Made by a program: the position numbers and the translations under genes. The notes under the pieces are model-generated. The model did no database searches, was not told where the DNA came from, and saw nothing but the letters and a program-made list of their open reading frames with translations. From assembly GCF_001270495.1 (NCBI RefSeq), contig NZ_LGUR01000248.1, positions 1-26,188 on the forward strand: a stretch of 26,188 nt of DNA, read 5' to 3'. This stretch comes from Streptomyces viridochromogenes (GTDB lineage Bacteria > Actinomycetota > Actinomycetes > Streptomycetales > Streptomycetaceae). Of the stretch, positions 7,826 through 15,646 are shown piece by piece; the first letter of the stretch is position 1; each line of letters starts with the position of its first letter.

Positions 7826-8772
7826 TTCACCTCGGTTTCGTAGAACACCCAGCGCCGGGCGGTGCGGAATGCGATCAGCGTGAAGACGAGGACCACGAGG
7901 AACAGCAGCCAGGAGATCGCCGACGCGTACCCCATGTGGTAGTTGCCGAATGCCTCGTCGAAGAGGTACGGCACCATCGTCTCGGCGCCGGCGTAGGCCG
8001 CGGGCAGCTTGCCCTTCGGCACCAGGATGTACACCTGGGCGAAGACCTGGAAGGCGCCGATCATCCCCATGATCAGGTTGAAGAAGATGATCGGCGTCAG
8101 GTGCGGCAGCGTGATGCTCCAGAACTGCCGCACCCCGCCCGCGCCGTCGACCTCGGCCGCCTCGTACAGCTCCTTCGGGATGCCCTTCATCGCGGCGAGC
8201 AGCAGCACCGTCGCGGCGCCCGCACTCCAGGCCGACATCACGATCAGCGCGGGGGTCGCCCAGTCCCCGTCGAGCAGCCAGGACGGGCCAGAGATGCCGA
8301 GCAGACCGAGGGCGTCATTGAACGGACCGTTCGGGGCGAGCACCTGCCGGAAGATCATCGCCGTGGCGACCAGCGGCACCAGGGTCGGCAGATAGATCAG
8401 CGTGCGCAGCAGTTTCCGGGCGCGTACCTGCTTGTTGAGCAGATTCGCCAGCCACAGGCCGAGCACCAGGCCGAGCGGGACCGAGACCGCCGCGTAGTAG
8501 AAGGTGTGCCACAACGCCCTCCAGAACCTGGGGTCGTCGGTGATCAGCGTGACGTAGTTCTGGAACCCGACCCAGACGGGATCGGTGAACGAGTCCCAGT
8601 CGGTCATCGAGTAGTAGAGCGACGCGATCATCGGCCCGAACAGGAAGACGAGGAACCCGATCATCCACGGTGAGACGAACAGATAGAACCAGAGCGCCTC
8701 ACGGCGCCGCCGCTTCGACGACGTCCCGGTCTTCGGGACCGCCGTCGAGGCAGGCTTCGAGAGGGTCGCCAT
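7822..8772 (-). CDS. ABC sugar transporter permease, MalF type
   Basis: The product is 316 aa and forms the partner permease of the CUT1 system. The basic N-terminus (KRRRREALWFYLFVSPW) leads into the first membrane segment at about 27-50, with five more following. The EAA loop is PKELYEAAEVDGAGGVRQFW (Glu204-Ala-Ala). ATG 8772 lies 6 nt after the binding-protein stop, so the gene is closely coupled to it. Its own stop overlaps the next permease start. The complex would move the sugar delivered by the lipoprotein across the membrane. Confidence 0.95.
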   Translation of the reverse strand: MATLSKPASTAVPKTGTSSKRRRREALWFYLFVSPWMIGFLVFLFGPMIASLYYSMTDWDSFTDPVWVGFQNYVTLITDDPRFWRALWHTFYYAAVSVPLGLVLGLWLANLLNKQVRARKLLRTLIYLPTLVPLVATAMIFRQVLAPNGPFNDALGLLGISGPSWLLDGDWATPALIVMSAWSAGAATVLLLAAMKGIPKELYEAAEVDGAGGVRQFWSITLPHLTPIIFFNLIMGMIGAFQVFAQVYILVPKGKLPAAYAGAETMVPYLFDEAFGNYHMGYASAISWLLFLVVLVFTLIAFRTARRWVFYETEVK

Positions 8773-8778
8773 CGCCGG

Positions 8779-10062
8779 TCATCCCGCGGACTTGATGATG
8801 GACTCGAGGTCCTTCTGCAGGGCGGTCAGCGCCTTCTTGGCGCTCTCCTTGCCGAGCCAGAAGTCGGCGAGGCCGGCGTCGATGGCCGCCGTCATCTCGT
8901 TCCACTCGGGGATGAACGGCGCGCGGAAGATGAAGTCGCTGGACTCCGCGAACGCGCCCATGTTGACGTCGGTCTTCATCCACGCGGGCTTGAGGAACGC
9001 CTCACTCTGCTGCACCGCGAGGCTGGCCGGTACGTCCTCGCCGTCGTCGATGATCTGCCGCTGCGCCGCGTCCGAGGTGAGGAAGTCGATCGCCTTGAAG
9101 GCGTTGTCGCGCTGCTTGCAGGTGCGGGAGATGGCCAGGCCGCTGCCGAACGCCGAAACGGCCTGCTTCTTGCCGCGCCAGATCGGCGCGATGTCCCACG
9201 CGAACGTCGCGTCCGTCAGACCGGCGGTGACCCAGAAGCCGTTGGCGTGCGTGGCGCACTTCTGCATCGGGAAGGCCTGGTCGCCGCCGACCTCGGAGCC
9301 CATGTCTGCGTAGTCCGCCTTGCTCGGCGCCACCTTGTGCTTGTAGACGAGATCGCCGGCCCACTGGAGCGCCTCGACGACCTCGTCGCTGTCGACGGCG
9401 GGGCGGCCGTCGGCGTCGATGATGGTGCCGCCGTTCTGGTACGCGAGGCTCCACCACTGCGGGAACCACTCGGCGCCGGTGTAACCCCACTGCTTGCCGG
9501 GGACGGTGAGCTCCTTGAAGGCGTCGAGCGCGTCGTCCCAGGTCCACTCGGCGGTGGGCGCCTTGATGCCCTTCTTCTCGTACAGGTCCTTGTTGTAGTA
9601 CACGGTGATCGCGCCGGAGCGGTCCGGGATCGCGTACAGCTTGCCCTCGTAGGTGTAGATGGAGCCGACCGGGCCGAACCGCTTCCCGGTGTCGAGGCCG
9701 GCCTTCTCGGCGAGGTCGTCGAGGGGCAGGAGCTGGTTCTTGCTGGAGTAGGTGTTGACGCTCTCGGCGACCTGCATGATGTCCGGGCCGCTGCCGCCCG
9801 CGATCATCGTCTGCACCTTCTGGGGGTACGAGTCGCTGGGTATCAGCTGGAGTTTGACCTTCAGCTCCGGGTACTTCTTCACCAGCAGGTCGATGCGCTT
9901 CTGGTACGTCTTGCGGTCGGCGTCGCCGCCCCAGACGGTCATGACGAGCGGGCCGCTCGAGCTTGCGCTGCCGGAACCGCACGCGGTGAGCGTCACGACC
10001 CCGGCCGCGACTCCGAGGCCGAGGAACCCCCGGCGCGACATCTGGACCTTGTCTACTGGCAT
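8779..10062 (-). CDS. Sugar ABC transporter substrate-binding lipoprotein (Tat-type signal)
   Basis: The product is 427 aa and belongs to the family 1 extracellular solute-binding proteins. The N-terminus has a twin-arginine motif SRRGFLGL (Arg10-Arg11), a hydrophobic stretch and the lipobox LTAC with Cys28, predicting Tat export, lipidation and surface anchoring. The mature part has the expected two-lobe features, including GGSGPDIMQV, YAIPDRSGAITVYYNKDL and a Trp-rich region (EWFPQWWSLAYQNGG) typical of carbohydrate stacking. ATG 10062 has GAGGAG about 8 nt upstream. It is the first gene of the transporter/GH35/ROK operon. The ligand is probably an oligosaccharide; identity is unknown. Confidence 0.95.
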   Translation of the reverse strand: MPVDKVQMSRRGFLGLGVAAGVVTLTACGSGSASSSGPLVMTVWGGDADRKTYQKRIDLLVKKYPELKVKLQLIPSDSYPQKVQTMIAGGSGPDIMQVAESVNTYSSKNQLLPLDDLAEKAGLDTGKRFGPVGSIYTYEGKLYAIPDRSGAITVYYNKDLYEKKGIKAPTAEWTWDDALDAFKELTVPGKQWGYTGAEWFPQWWSLAYQNGGTIIDADGRPAVDSDEVVEALQWAGDLVYKHKVAPSKADYADMGSEVGGDQAFPMQKCATHANGFWVTAGLTDATFAWDIAPIWRGKKQAVSAFGSGLAISRTCKQRDNAFKAIDFLTSDAAQRQIIDDGEDVPASLAVQQSEAFLKPAWMKTDVNMGAFAESSDFIFRAPFIPEWNEMTAAIDAGLADFWLGKESAKKALTALQKDLESIIKSAG

Positions 10063-10136
10063 GGCACTACTCCTCGGTGAAAAGGGCGAACACGCAGGGG
10101 ACAGCCCTCGGGAGCCCGGGCCCGGCTTCGAGTGAC

Positions 10137-10149
10137 GGTTAAACTAACC
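10137..10149. promoter_or_regulatory. Palindrome GGTTAAACTAACC, candidate ROK operator
   Basis: This is an inverted repeat with 5-bp arms (GGTTA/TAACC) around AAC. A second GTTAAA lies at 10153-10158, a direct repeat 15 bp away. It sits just downstream of the proposed -10 of the binding-protein promoter. On the minus strand it contains TTAGTTT, which resembles the half-site of B. subtilis XylR, a ROK-family repressor. Assignment to the ROK protein of this operon is inferred. Confidence 0.5.
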
Positions 10150-10163
10150 CTCGTTAAATCGCG

Positions 10164-10193
10164 CTACAAGCCTTTGTTTCCCACGAGTTTCAA
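10164..10193 (-). promoter_or_regulatory. Candidate promoter of the transporter/GH35/ROK operon
   Basis: The minus strand shows a -35-like TTGAAA (10188-10193), an 18-bp spacer and a -10-like TTGTAG (10164-10169). This would start transcription near 10157, with a leader of about 95 nt to the ATG at 10062. The -10 match is weak. Confidence 0.4.
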
Positions 10194-10210
10194 CCTGCAC
10201 CAGTCGCACA

Positions 10211-10232
10211 CGAGCCGGAGCGGCCCGGCTCG
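10211..10232 (-). terminator. Hairpin terminator after polX
   Basis: Perfect 8-bp arms CGAGCCGG/CCGGCTCG enclose a 6-nt loop, 30-51 nt beyond the polX stop. There is no U-tract, as is common for Streptomyces terminators. It would separate polX from the transporter promoter. Confidence 0.6.
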
Positions 10233-10261
10233 GCGCCGCCGGGAACACCGCGCGGAAGCGG

Positions 10262-11998
10262 TCAGCCCTTGTCCAGGAACCGCCGCAGCCGGGTCAGCGT
10301 CCAGGTGTTGATCACGTCGTCCTTGGTGAGCCAGCCGCGCTGTGCCGTGCCGACGCCGTAGCGCAGGTTGGCCAGGTGGATGACGGCGTGGGCGTCGCTG
10401 TCGATGGCGAACCTCACCCCGTGCCGCCTGGCTCGCAGGATGTCCTCGTCGCGCAGGTCGAGCCGGTCGGGATGGGAGTTGATCTCCAGGGCGGTGCCGG
10501 TGCGGGCGCAGGCGGCGAAGACCGCGTCGAGGTCGACGTCGATGCCGGGGCGCTTGCCGAGGAGGCGGGTGGTGGGGTGGCCGATGATGTGGACATGCGG
10601 GTTCTCGCAGGCCCGCACGATCCGCCGGGTCAGCGCCTCGCGCTCCTGGTTGAAGTGCGAGTGCACCGAGGCCACGCACAGGTCGAAGCCGGCGAGGAAC
10701 TCGGGTGGCCAGTCCACGTCCCCCTCGGGGCCGATGTTCAGTTCCGTGCCGTGCAGCACGCGCATGCCGGTCCGCTTGCCGCGCCTGCCGTACGTCCCGT
10801 CGAGCTCGCGGACGCGCTCGCGCTGGGCCAGGATCCGTTCGTCGGTCATCCGCTGCATGGCCATGTCCGGCGCGTGGTCGGTGACGGCGTAGTAGGCGTG
10901 GCCGCGCTCGGCGGCCGCGGCGAGCATCTCCTCCAACGGGGCGAGGCCGTCGGTGAGGTCGGTGTGGGTGTGCAGATCGCCGCGGATGTCCTTCTCCCGC
11001 ACCAGGTCGGGCAGCTCACCGCGCAGCCCGGCCTCGATCTCGCCCCGGTCCTCGCGCAGGGTGGGCGGGATCCAGGGCAGGCCGAGCCGGGCGTAGACCT
11101 CCTCCTCGGTCTTGGAGACGATCTTCTTGCCGGTCTCGGTGTCGAAGAGGCCGTACTCGGAGAGCTTGAGCTTCTTGTGGACGGCCATCTCCCGGGTGCG
11201 GATGTTGTGCGCCTTGGAGCCGGTGAAGTACTGCATCGCCGCACCCCAGGAATCCGGCGGGACGACGCGCAGATCGACCTGGAGGCCCTTGCTCGTGCGG
11301 ATCGACGTCTTCTTCTCGCCGTGCGCGATGACCTCCGAGACGTACGGCAGCTCGGTGAAGGCCCGCATGACCGGCTCCGGCTTCTTCGCCGCGACGAGGA
11401 TGTCGATGTCGCCGATCGTCTCGCGGGCCCGGCGCAGCGAGCCGGCGTAGGAGCAGCGCGCGCAGCCGGTGACCTGCGACATCTCGGCGACGATGTCCTC
11501 GGCGAGGCTCATGGCGACATCGATCAGGACCCGGTCGCCGGAAGACTGGAGCAGGCCGATGCCGTGCAGGATGTTCTCCTCCGTCTTCGGCCCGAAGCCC
11601 TTCAGGTCGCGCAGCCGCTCCTCGTGGATGGCGTCCGCGAGTTCCTGGGTCGTGGAGATGCCCAGCTCCTGGTAGATGACCAGGGCTTTCTTCGGGCCGA
11701 GTGTGGGGATGGCCGTCAGCTGACGCACTCCGGCCGGGATCTTCGCGCGCAGTTCCTCGACGGCGGACACCTTGCCGGTGGTGAAGTACTCGATGATTTT
11801 CCGGGCGGTCGACTTACCGACGTTGGGGATCTCCTGGAGCCCCTTGACGTCGAGCGTGGACACGTCGGCGTGATAGCCGCCGACCGCCCGGGCGGCCTTC
11901 TCGTACGTACGCGTCCTGAACGCGTCTCCTCCGGTGATCGAGATCAGGTCCGCGTACTCCTGGAGGAGCGCGGCGACCTCGTCGTTGGACCGAGCCAC
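10262..11998 (-). CDS. polX: DNA polymerase/3'-5' exonuclease PolX (PolX family with PHP domain)
   Basis: The product is 578 aa, the normal length for bacterial PolX. An N-terminal lyase-like helix-hairpin-helix domain (about 1-80, IPNVGKSTARKI) and a second HhH (IPTLGPKKA, about 97-105) are followed by the nucleotidyltransferase palm. The palm carries the signature GSLRRARETIGDIDIL with Asp197 and Asp199, and the third metal ligand Asp242 in LQVDLRV. From about 338 comes a PHP metal-dependent phosphoesterase domain: GDLHTHTDLTDG, VTDHAPD, SVHSHF, IGHP, EINSHPDR and IDSDAH. All its metal-binding His/Asp motifs look intact, predicting 3'-5' exonuclease or AP-endonuclease activity in base excision repair. 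GTG 11998 (VARSNDEV) is chosen because the family begins there; a long in-frame upstream extension would run into the DegT gene. The ribosome binding site (TGGAAG) is weak. Confidence 0.96.
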   Translation of the reverse strand: MARSNDEVAALLQEYADLISITGGDAFRTRTYEKAARAVGGYHADVSTLDVKGLQEIPNVGKSTARKIIEYFTTGKVSAVEELRAKIPAGVRQLTAIPTLGPKKALVIYQELGISTTQELADAIHEERLRDLKGFGPKTEENILHGIGLLQSSGDRVLIDVAMSLAEDIVAEMSQVTGCARCSYAGSLRRARETIGDIDILVAAKKPEPVMRAFTELPYVSEVIAHGEKKTSIRTSKGLQVDLRVVPPDSWGAAMQYFTGSKAHNIRTREMAVHKKLKLSEYGLFDTETGKKIVSKTEEEVYARLGLPWIPPTLREDRGEIEAGLRGELPDLVREKDIRGDLHTHTDLTDGLAPLEEMLAAAAERGHAYYAVTDHAPDMAMQRMTDERILAQRERVRELDGTYGRRGKRTGMRVLHGTELNIGPEGDVDWPPEFLAGFDLCVASVHSHFNQEREALTRRIVRACENPHVHIIGHPTTRLLGKRPGIDVDLDAVFAACARTGTALEINSHPDRLDLRDEDILRARRHGVRFAIDSDAHAVIHLANLRYGVGTAQRGWLTKDDVINTWTLTRLRRFLDKG

Positions 11999-12055
11999 GC
12001 TTCCAGGGTAGGCGGGGGAGGTATGTACCGCGACGGGCCGTCGCTCGCGGGGCCA

Positions 12056-12073
12056 GGGGGTGTTAACACCCCC
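12056..12073. repeat. Perfect 18-bp palindrome at the DegT 3' end / polX 5' region
   Basis: GGGGGTGTTAACACCCCC is a perfect palindrome centred on GTTAAC. It is extended by GGGGCCA on the left and TAAGGCCCC on the right, with a two-base bulge. It touches the DegT stop codon (12073-12075) and lies 58 bp upstream of the polX start. It could be a terminator for the DegT transcript (no U-tract) or a repressor operator for polX; the sequence does not decide. Confidence 0.7.
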
Positions 12074-13314
12074 TAAGGCCCCAGGGGCGTCGGCAGAGTG
12101 GTCGTCGGATCGGGGGCCGGGACCTGGGTGGCCGACAGCGGCGGGTGGGCCGCGGTCGCTCGTTCCTTCGTGAGGGCGGCCGCGATCCGGCGGGCCAGGA
12201 GGGGGTCGGCCGGCAGGGTGTGTGCGGCGAACCAGCGCGCGGCCGTGGGGTCGGGGGACGGTTCGACGAACTCGGCGCCCGCGTAGTCGTCGAGCGGCGG
12301 GTCGTAGACGTATCCGGCGACCACGCCGTGGTCGACGAGGCGTTCGAGGAGAGCGTCGCGGTCGTGCACCAGGAGCGGTACCCGGAAGAGGGAGGGCGGG
12401 CCGTCGCCTGCACGACCGCGCAGTGCCGGGGTGGCCCAGGCGGTGCCCGACAGCAGCGAGACGCCGGCCCTGCGGCGGGCGAGATCGCCGTCGAGCAGAG
12501 CCATCCGCAGCTCCAACTGCCCCCGGACCAGGGCGCCGTGGCGGGAGCGGAAGCCGTGCAGGTCGACCCGCACCCAGGGTTCGTACGCGGCCAGGCTCGG
12601 CGCGTGGCGGGCGCTGCCGGCGAGGCGGGGGGCGTGCAGGGCCATGCGGAAGTCGTCGCGTTCCAGGAGCCGTAGGCGCTGCATCGTGCGCCACACGGGA
12701 CGGACGAGGTGGAGTGTGCGCACGGCGGACCGGGCGAGCGGGCGCAGCGTGGTCGACAGGTCGTCGCGCAGGCGCCGCGGGGTCAGCAGGTCGTCGCGCA
12801 GGAGCTCCAGCTCCCGTCGGGTGCGCGCGTCCTCGACGACGAGGAAGCCGCCGGCCATCGCCGCCACGTGCTTGGACAGGCTGAACGCCGCCGCGGTCCC
12901 GAAGGTCCCGATGGGCTGCCCGTCCACATGCGTACCGATGGCGTGCGCCGCGTCCTCGATCAGGGGGATCCCCAACTCGTCGCAGCGGCGGCGCAGTTCG
13001 ACGACCCGGTCCGGCATGCCGTACAGGTTCGTGGTCAGGACGGCGTCCACGTCGCGCCAGGTGGACTCCGGTACGGCGGCCGGGTCGATGTTGCCGTCCC
13101 ACTGGGACACGGGGGCTTGGACGGGGCGCAGTCCGGCGGCGAGGACGACGAAGAGGATCACGTCGTCGTTCACCGGGGACATCAGTACCCGTGCGCCCGG
13201 CCGGCACCAGCGCCGCAGCGCCAGGTACAGGGCGAGTCGGGCCGAGGGCGTGTAGACGCATTCGCGTCCGATGCGCCGTGTCATCATCGCGGCGAGCCGC
13301 GATCCGTACGGCAT
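12073..13314 (-). CDS. DegT/DnrJ/EryC1/StrS-like PLP-dependent aminotransferase
   Basis: The product is about 413 aa. The fold-type I PLP core is visible: TPSARLALYLAL near 22, LTTNLYGMPDRV near 95-106, LIEDAAHAIGT with the cofactor Asp near 121, and FSLSKHVAAMAGGF with the Schiff-base Lys near 148. This order matches DegT-family sugar aminotransferases. The middle and C-terminus are Arg/Leu-rich and diverge from classical members, so transamination of a nucleotide sugar is only likely. ATG 13314 is preferred over GTG 13320 because GAAGAGGTG lies just upstream of the ATG and abuts the GTG. It lies 194 bp downstream of an acetyltransferase gene on the same strand; together they suggest surface glycan or small-molecule tailoring (inference). 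Confidence 0.82.
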   Translation of the reverse strand: MPYGSRLAAMMTRRIGRECVYTPSARLALYLALRRWCRPGARVLMSPVNDDVILFVVLAAGLRPVQAPVSQWDGNIDPAAVPESTWRDVDAVLTTNLYGMPDRVVELRRRCDELGIPLIEDAAHAIGTHVDGQPIGTFGTAAAFSLSKHVAAMAGGFLVVEDARTRRELELLRDDLLTPRRLRDDLSTTLRPLARSAVRTLHLVRPVWRTMQRLRLLERDDFRMALHAPRLAGSARHAPSLAAYEPWVRVDLHGFRSRHGALVRGQLELRMALLDGDLARRRAGVSLLSGTAWATPALRGRAGDGPPSLFRVPLLVHDRDALLERLVDHGVVAGYVYDPPLDDYAGAEFVEPSPDPTAARWFAAHTLPADPLLARRIAAALTKERATAAHPPLSATQVPAPDPTTTLPTPLGP

Positions 13315-13508
13315 GGTCACCTCTTCCGTGGAAGGGTCCGACGAAGGGACGCCCGAGGCGGGCGGTGCGCACTCGCGCGCGGCGACCGGGGCCGCCGTGC
13401 GGGGTGCGAGGCGCGGGAGTGCGGGGAGACCGCGAGGAGCCGTGAAGAACGACTCCGTCGCGTGCGAGGGGCAGAGAAGGCAGGAAGGGCGGGCGGGACT
13501 CGGCCCGC

Positions 13509-14636
13509 TCAGCGGGCGCGGACTCCCGCTCCTCCCGGGCGGGCCGGGCCCGAGGTGCGCAGGGATCCGACTGTCTTCAGCAGCCGGTCGGCAGGGTCAC
13601 GCAGTCCGGGGTGGGCCAGGACGGTGTTTCTCAGGCCGCGCACCGGTCTGCGCCACAGCCGGTGTGCCGCCGCCACCGGGTGCGGGCGTATCGCGAACCC
13701 TTCGGCCACCCGCAGCTCGCGGGTCTTGAGCCAGTCCTTGTACTCCTTCTCGCCGCGCCCCCAGTCCATGAGCGTCACGCCGTCCCGGCCGGCGGCGTCG
13801 ACCAGCCGTAAATGCATCATCAGTCCGGGCGAGTAGTAGCCGAACTCGGGGTCGTACGCGGTGAACCAGGCCGCGAACACCGTGCGCGACCTCGGCCCGA
13901 AGTGCGCGGCGACCGGCCGGTCACCGGCGTACACCACGGACAGGATGCCGGTGAAGTGCTCCTCGCGGACCTGGAAGAGGTGGTCCACCAGGTCGACGAT
14001 CCACGGCTTGGAGAACCGGTCCATCCGGCCGGTTCGGCGGTACTGGGCGGACTTCCAGCGCATGAGCGTGCGCAGCATGCGCGGGTCGCGCTCGTCATAC
14101 ACGAACCGCACCTCGCCCGCGTCACGGCCGAGGCGGCGCTCCTTCTTCAGCGTCGTCCTGGCCTGCCCGGGGTGGGTGGCGCGCAGCCACTCGGCGTAGC
14201 TGCCCTCGCCGGGCCTCAGATCGAGCACGGGAGAGGCGAACGTCCCCGTGACGTACGGACCGAAGGGCTTCTGCCCCTCGACGAGGTGATCGAACTCGAA
14301 GACGGACAGTCCGCAGGCCCGCAGCAGTTCCCGGGGGTCCCAGGTGACGCCGGGCCGGTGCACCAGGGCCTGGCAGTCGGAGAGGCCCAGGCCGATCGCC
14401 CGGCCGACACCGAACGGGCCCCGCTCGTACGGCAGGAAGCCGACGGCCTCCCCGTTCTCGTGCAGGACCGCCACCTGCGTCCCGCGGCGGTGCCTGCCGA
14501 CTCCGATCGCGAACTCCGGCGCCAGGAAAGGGTTGGCGTAGTCGGGCGACTCGTCCATCGCCCGGTGCCACGCCCGGCGCAGCGACTCGGTCAGCTCCTC
14601 GGGTCTGTGAATGGTGATGGCGTGCGTGGATCGCAT
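13509..14636 (-). CDS. GNAT-family acetyltransferase, CelD/BcsL-like
   Basis: The product is 375 aa and resembles the large two-lobed GNAT proteins annotated CelD/BcsL, related to FemAB. Visible features are the N-terminal segment NPFLAPEFA, VAVLHENGEAVGFLPYERG, the basic helix TLKKERRLGR, YAGDRPVAAHFGPRSRTVFAAWFTAYDPEFGYYSPGL (acyl-donor lobe), and a C-terminal DWGRGEKEYKDWLK. The YSPG...DWGxGxxxYKxxW ending is characteristic of the family. Members are often tied to exopolysaccharide production; the substrate is unknown. ATG 14636 has GGGGGGAG 8 nt upstream. A TTG 18 nt further up is in frame but sits inside the purine-rich binding site. A TTGACA box on the minus strand at 14750-14755 may be the -35 of its promoter. 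The 194-bp gap to the DegT gene (13315-13508) shows no gene; a 7-bp-arm inverted repeat GCCCGCT/AGCGGGC overlaps this gene's stop. Confidence 0.85.
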   Translation of the reverse strand: MRSTHAITIHRPEELTESLRRAWHRAMDESPDYANPFLAPEFAIGVGRHRRGTQVAVLHENGEAVGFLPYERGPFGVGRAIGLGLSDCQALVHRPGVTWDPRELLRACGLSVFEFDHLVEGQKPFGPYVTGTFASPVLDLRPGEGSYAEWLRATHPGQARTTLKKERRLGRDAGEVRFVYDERDPRMLRTLMRWKSAQYRRTGRMDRFSKPWIVDLVDHLFQVREEHFTGILSVVYAGDRPVAAHFGPRSRTVFAAWFTAYDPEFGYYSPGLMMHLRLVDAAGRDGVTLMDWGRGEKEYKDWLKTRELRVAEGFAIRPHPVAAAHRLWRRPVRGLRNTVLAHPGLRDPADRLLKTVGSLRTSGPARPGGAGVRAR

Positions 14637-14749
14637 GGCGACCGCTCCCCCCAAAGTCCCCCAAGAGACGCTTTTTTGGGCGCCTCACCACTGTTTCCCC
14701 CATGTCGAACTTTGTGGCGAGCTCAAACGTCGCGAAACAGCACGCACAC

Positions 14750-14755
14750 TGTCAA
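14750..14755 (-). promoter_or_regulatory. TTGACA -35 box, candidate promoter of the GNAT gene
   Basis: A perfect TTGACA reads on the minus strand in the 171-bp gap between the methyltransferase and the GNAT gene. No good -10 is seen; GACGTT at 14726-14731, 18 bp away, is the best candidate. The leader would be about 80 nt. Confidence 0.3.
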
Positions 14756-14807
14756 GGCGGATGATGAATCCTTTAGCTGTGCTTGGTAACGCGGGGCCTC
14801 AGGGCGG

Positions 14808-15572
14808 TCAGCGGATGGCGACGACCACGTGGCTGTCACCGTACTGCCAGACGGCACCGACATGCCTGAACCCGGCCTGCCGCAGGAGCCGTTCGTGCAC
14901 GGGCACCGACAGGCGCACCGCGCTGTCGACCGCGGCGGCCGGCTGTCGGCGCCGGCGTTCCGCGAGGAGGTCGGCCAGCTCCGGGTCCCGCGCGACGGCC
15001 GCCCACCAGGAGGCCCAGTCCTCGTGTGCCAGGACCTGCCCGCGTTCGGCGTGCCGGCGCCCGACGCACCCGGCGAGTCCGGCGAGCACGGTGTCGTCGT
15101 GCGGGAAGTGGTCACCGTTGACGAGAACGCCCCCGGGGCGCAGCAGGCCCGCGAGCTGCCGGTAGGTGCGGTGCAGGGCGTCCGGGTCCAGGTAGTGCAG
15201 TGCCGTCGTCGACACGGCCGCGTCCAGCGGGCGGTCGAGGCCCAGGGCGTGGGTCCAGCCCTCCGCGCCGATCATCACGTCGACGTAGCGGGCCGCGTCC
15301 GCGTGGTGGGTGCGGGCCAGCTCCAGCAGCAGTGGGTCCATGTCCACGGCCACGATGTCGGCGTACGGCATCCGGCGGGCGAGCCGGGCCGCCAGCGAGC
15401 CGGGACCGCAGCCGAGGTCGACGACCAGCGGTCTGCCCGGGACGCCCGCCACGGCCTGTTCCACCACATCGGCGATCACCGTGAAACGCTCCTCGCGGTC
15501 GACGGCGTACCGCTGCTGCTGGCGCTCCCAGCGCTCCACCCATCGCTCCGCCGTCCCCAGGCTCAGCCCCAT
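14808..15572 (-). CDS. Class I SAM-dependent methyltransferase
   Basis: The product is about 254 aa. The SAM-binding fold is clear: motif I VVDLGCGPGSLAARLA (about 50-65), the acidic motif II VAVDMD (Asp77), and then LDAAVSTTALHYLDPDALHRTYRQLAGLLRPGGVLVNGDH, matching motifs IV-V of small-molecule methyltransferases. The substrate is not apparent. ATG 15572 (MGLSLGTAE) has GAGGTG 9 nt upstream. GTG 15584 is a weaker alternative, and an ATG at 15647 is rejected because it lies inside the regulatory palindrome. The gene follows the PLP-enzyme trio on the same strand with a 94-bp gap that carries its own operator and -10, so it is probably transcribed separately or only partly with the trio. Confidence 0.88.
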   Translation of the reverse strand: MGLSLGTAERWVERWERQQQRYAVDREERFTVIADVVEQAVAGVPGRPLVVDLGCGPGSLAARLARRMPYADIVAVDMDPLLLELARTHHADAARYVDVMIGAEGWTHALGLDRPLDAAVSTTALHYLDPDALHRTYRQLAGLLRPGGVLVNGDHFPHDDTVLAGLAGCVGRRHAERGQVLAHEDWASWWAAVARDPELADLLAERRRRQPAAAVDSAVRLSVPVHERLLRQAGFRHVGAVWQYGDSHVVVAIR

Positions 15573-15621
15573 CCCGTCGTGCACCTCGCCGTTCCGCACC
15601 TGTCCGCACCGTCTGCGCCAG

Positions 15622-15627
15622 ACCCTA
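15622..15627 (-). promoter_or_regulatory. TAGGGT -10 box, candidate methyltransferase promoter
   Basis: A -10-like TAGGGT reads on the minus strand immediately downstream of the 15632-15646 palindrome, predicting a start near 15614 and a leader of about 40 nt. The palindrome would occupy the spacer/-35 region, a position where binding represses. Confidence 0.4.
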
Positions 15628-15631
15628 CAGG

Positions 15632-15646
15632 TGGAAACGGTTCCCA
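15632..15646. promoter_or_regulatory. Palindromic operator TGGAAACGGTTCCCA (Zur-like or LacI-like)
   Basis: This 15-mer is symmetric at 6 of 7 pairs around a central G. Its layout resembles actinobacterial Zur boxes (TGAAAAC-G-NTTTTCA type), with GC substitutions. It also fits the LacI-family consensus TGNAANCGNTTNCA at 13 of 14 positions when centred on CG. I cannot choose between the two. It lies in the methyltransferase promoter and just after the 3' end of the class V aminotransferase gene. Confidence 0.45.

Noticed and set aside
10262..13372. A 1036-codon frame that would fuse extra sequence to PolX
   Set aside because: The upstream part is a shadow of the DegT gene. The PolX family begins at the GTG at 11998, and the perfect palindrome lies between.
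14122..14703. Small ORF beginning MGETVVRRPKKRLL upstream of the GNAT gene
   Set aside because: It is out of frame with the GNAT gene, soon becomes Arg/Gly-rich shadow sequence and overlaps the acetyltransferase for most of its length.
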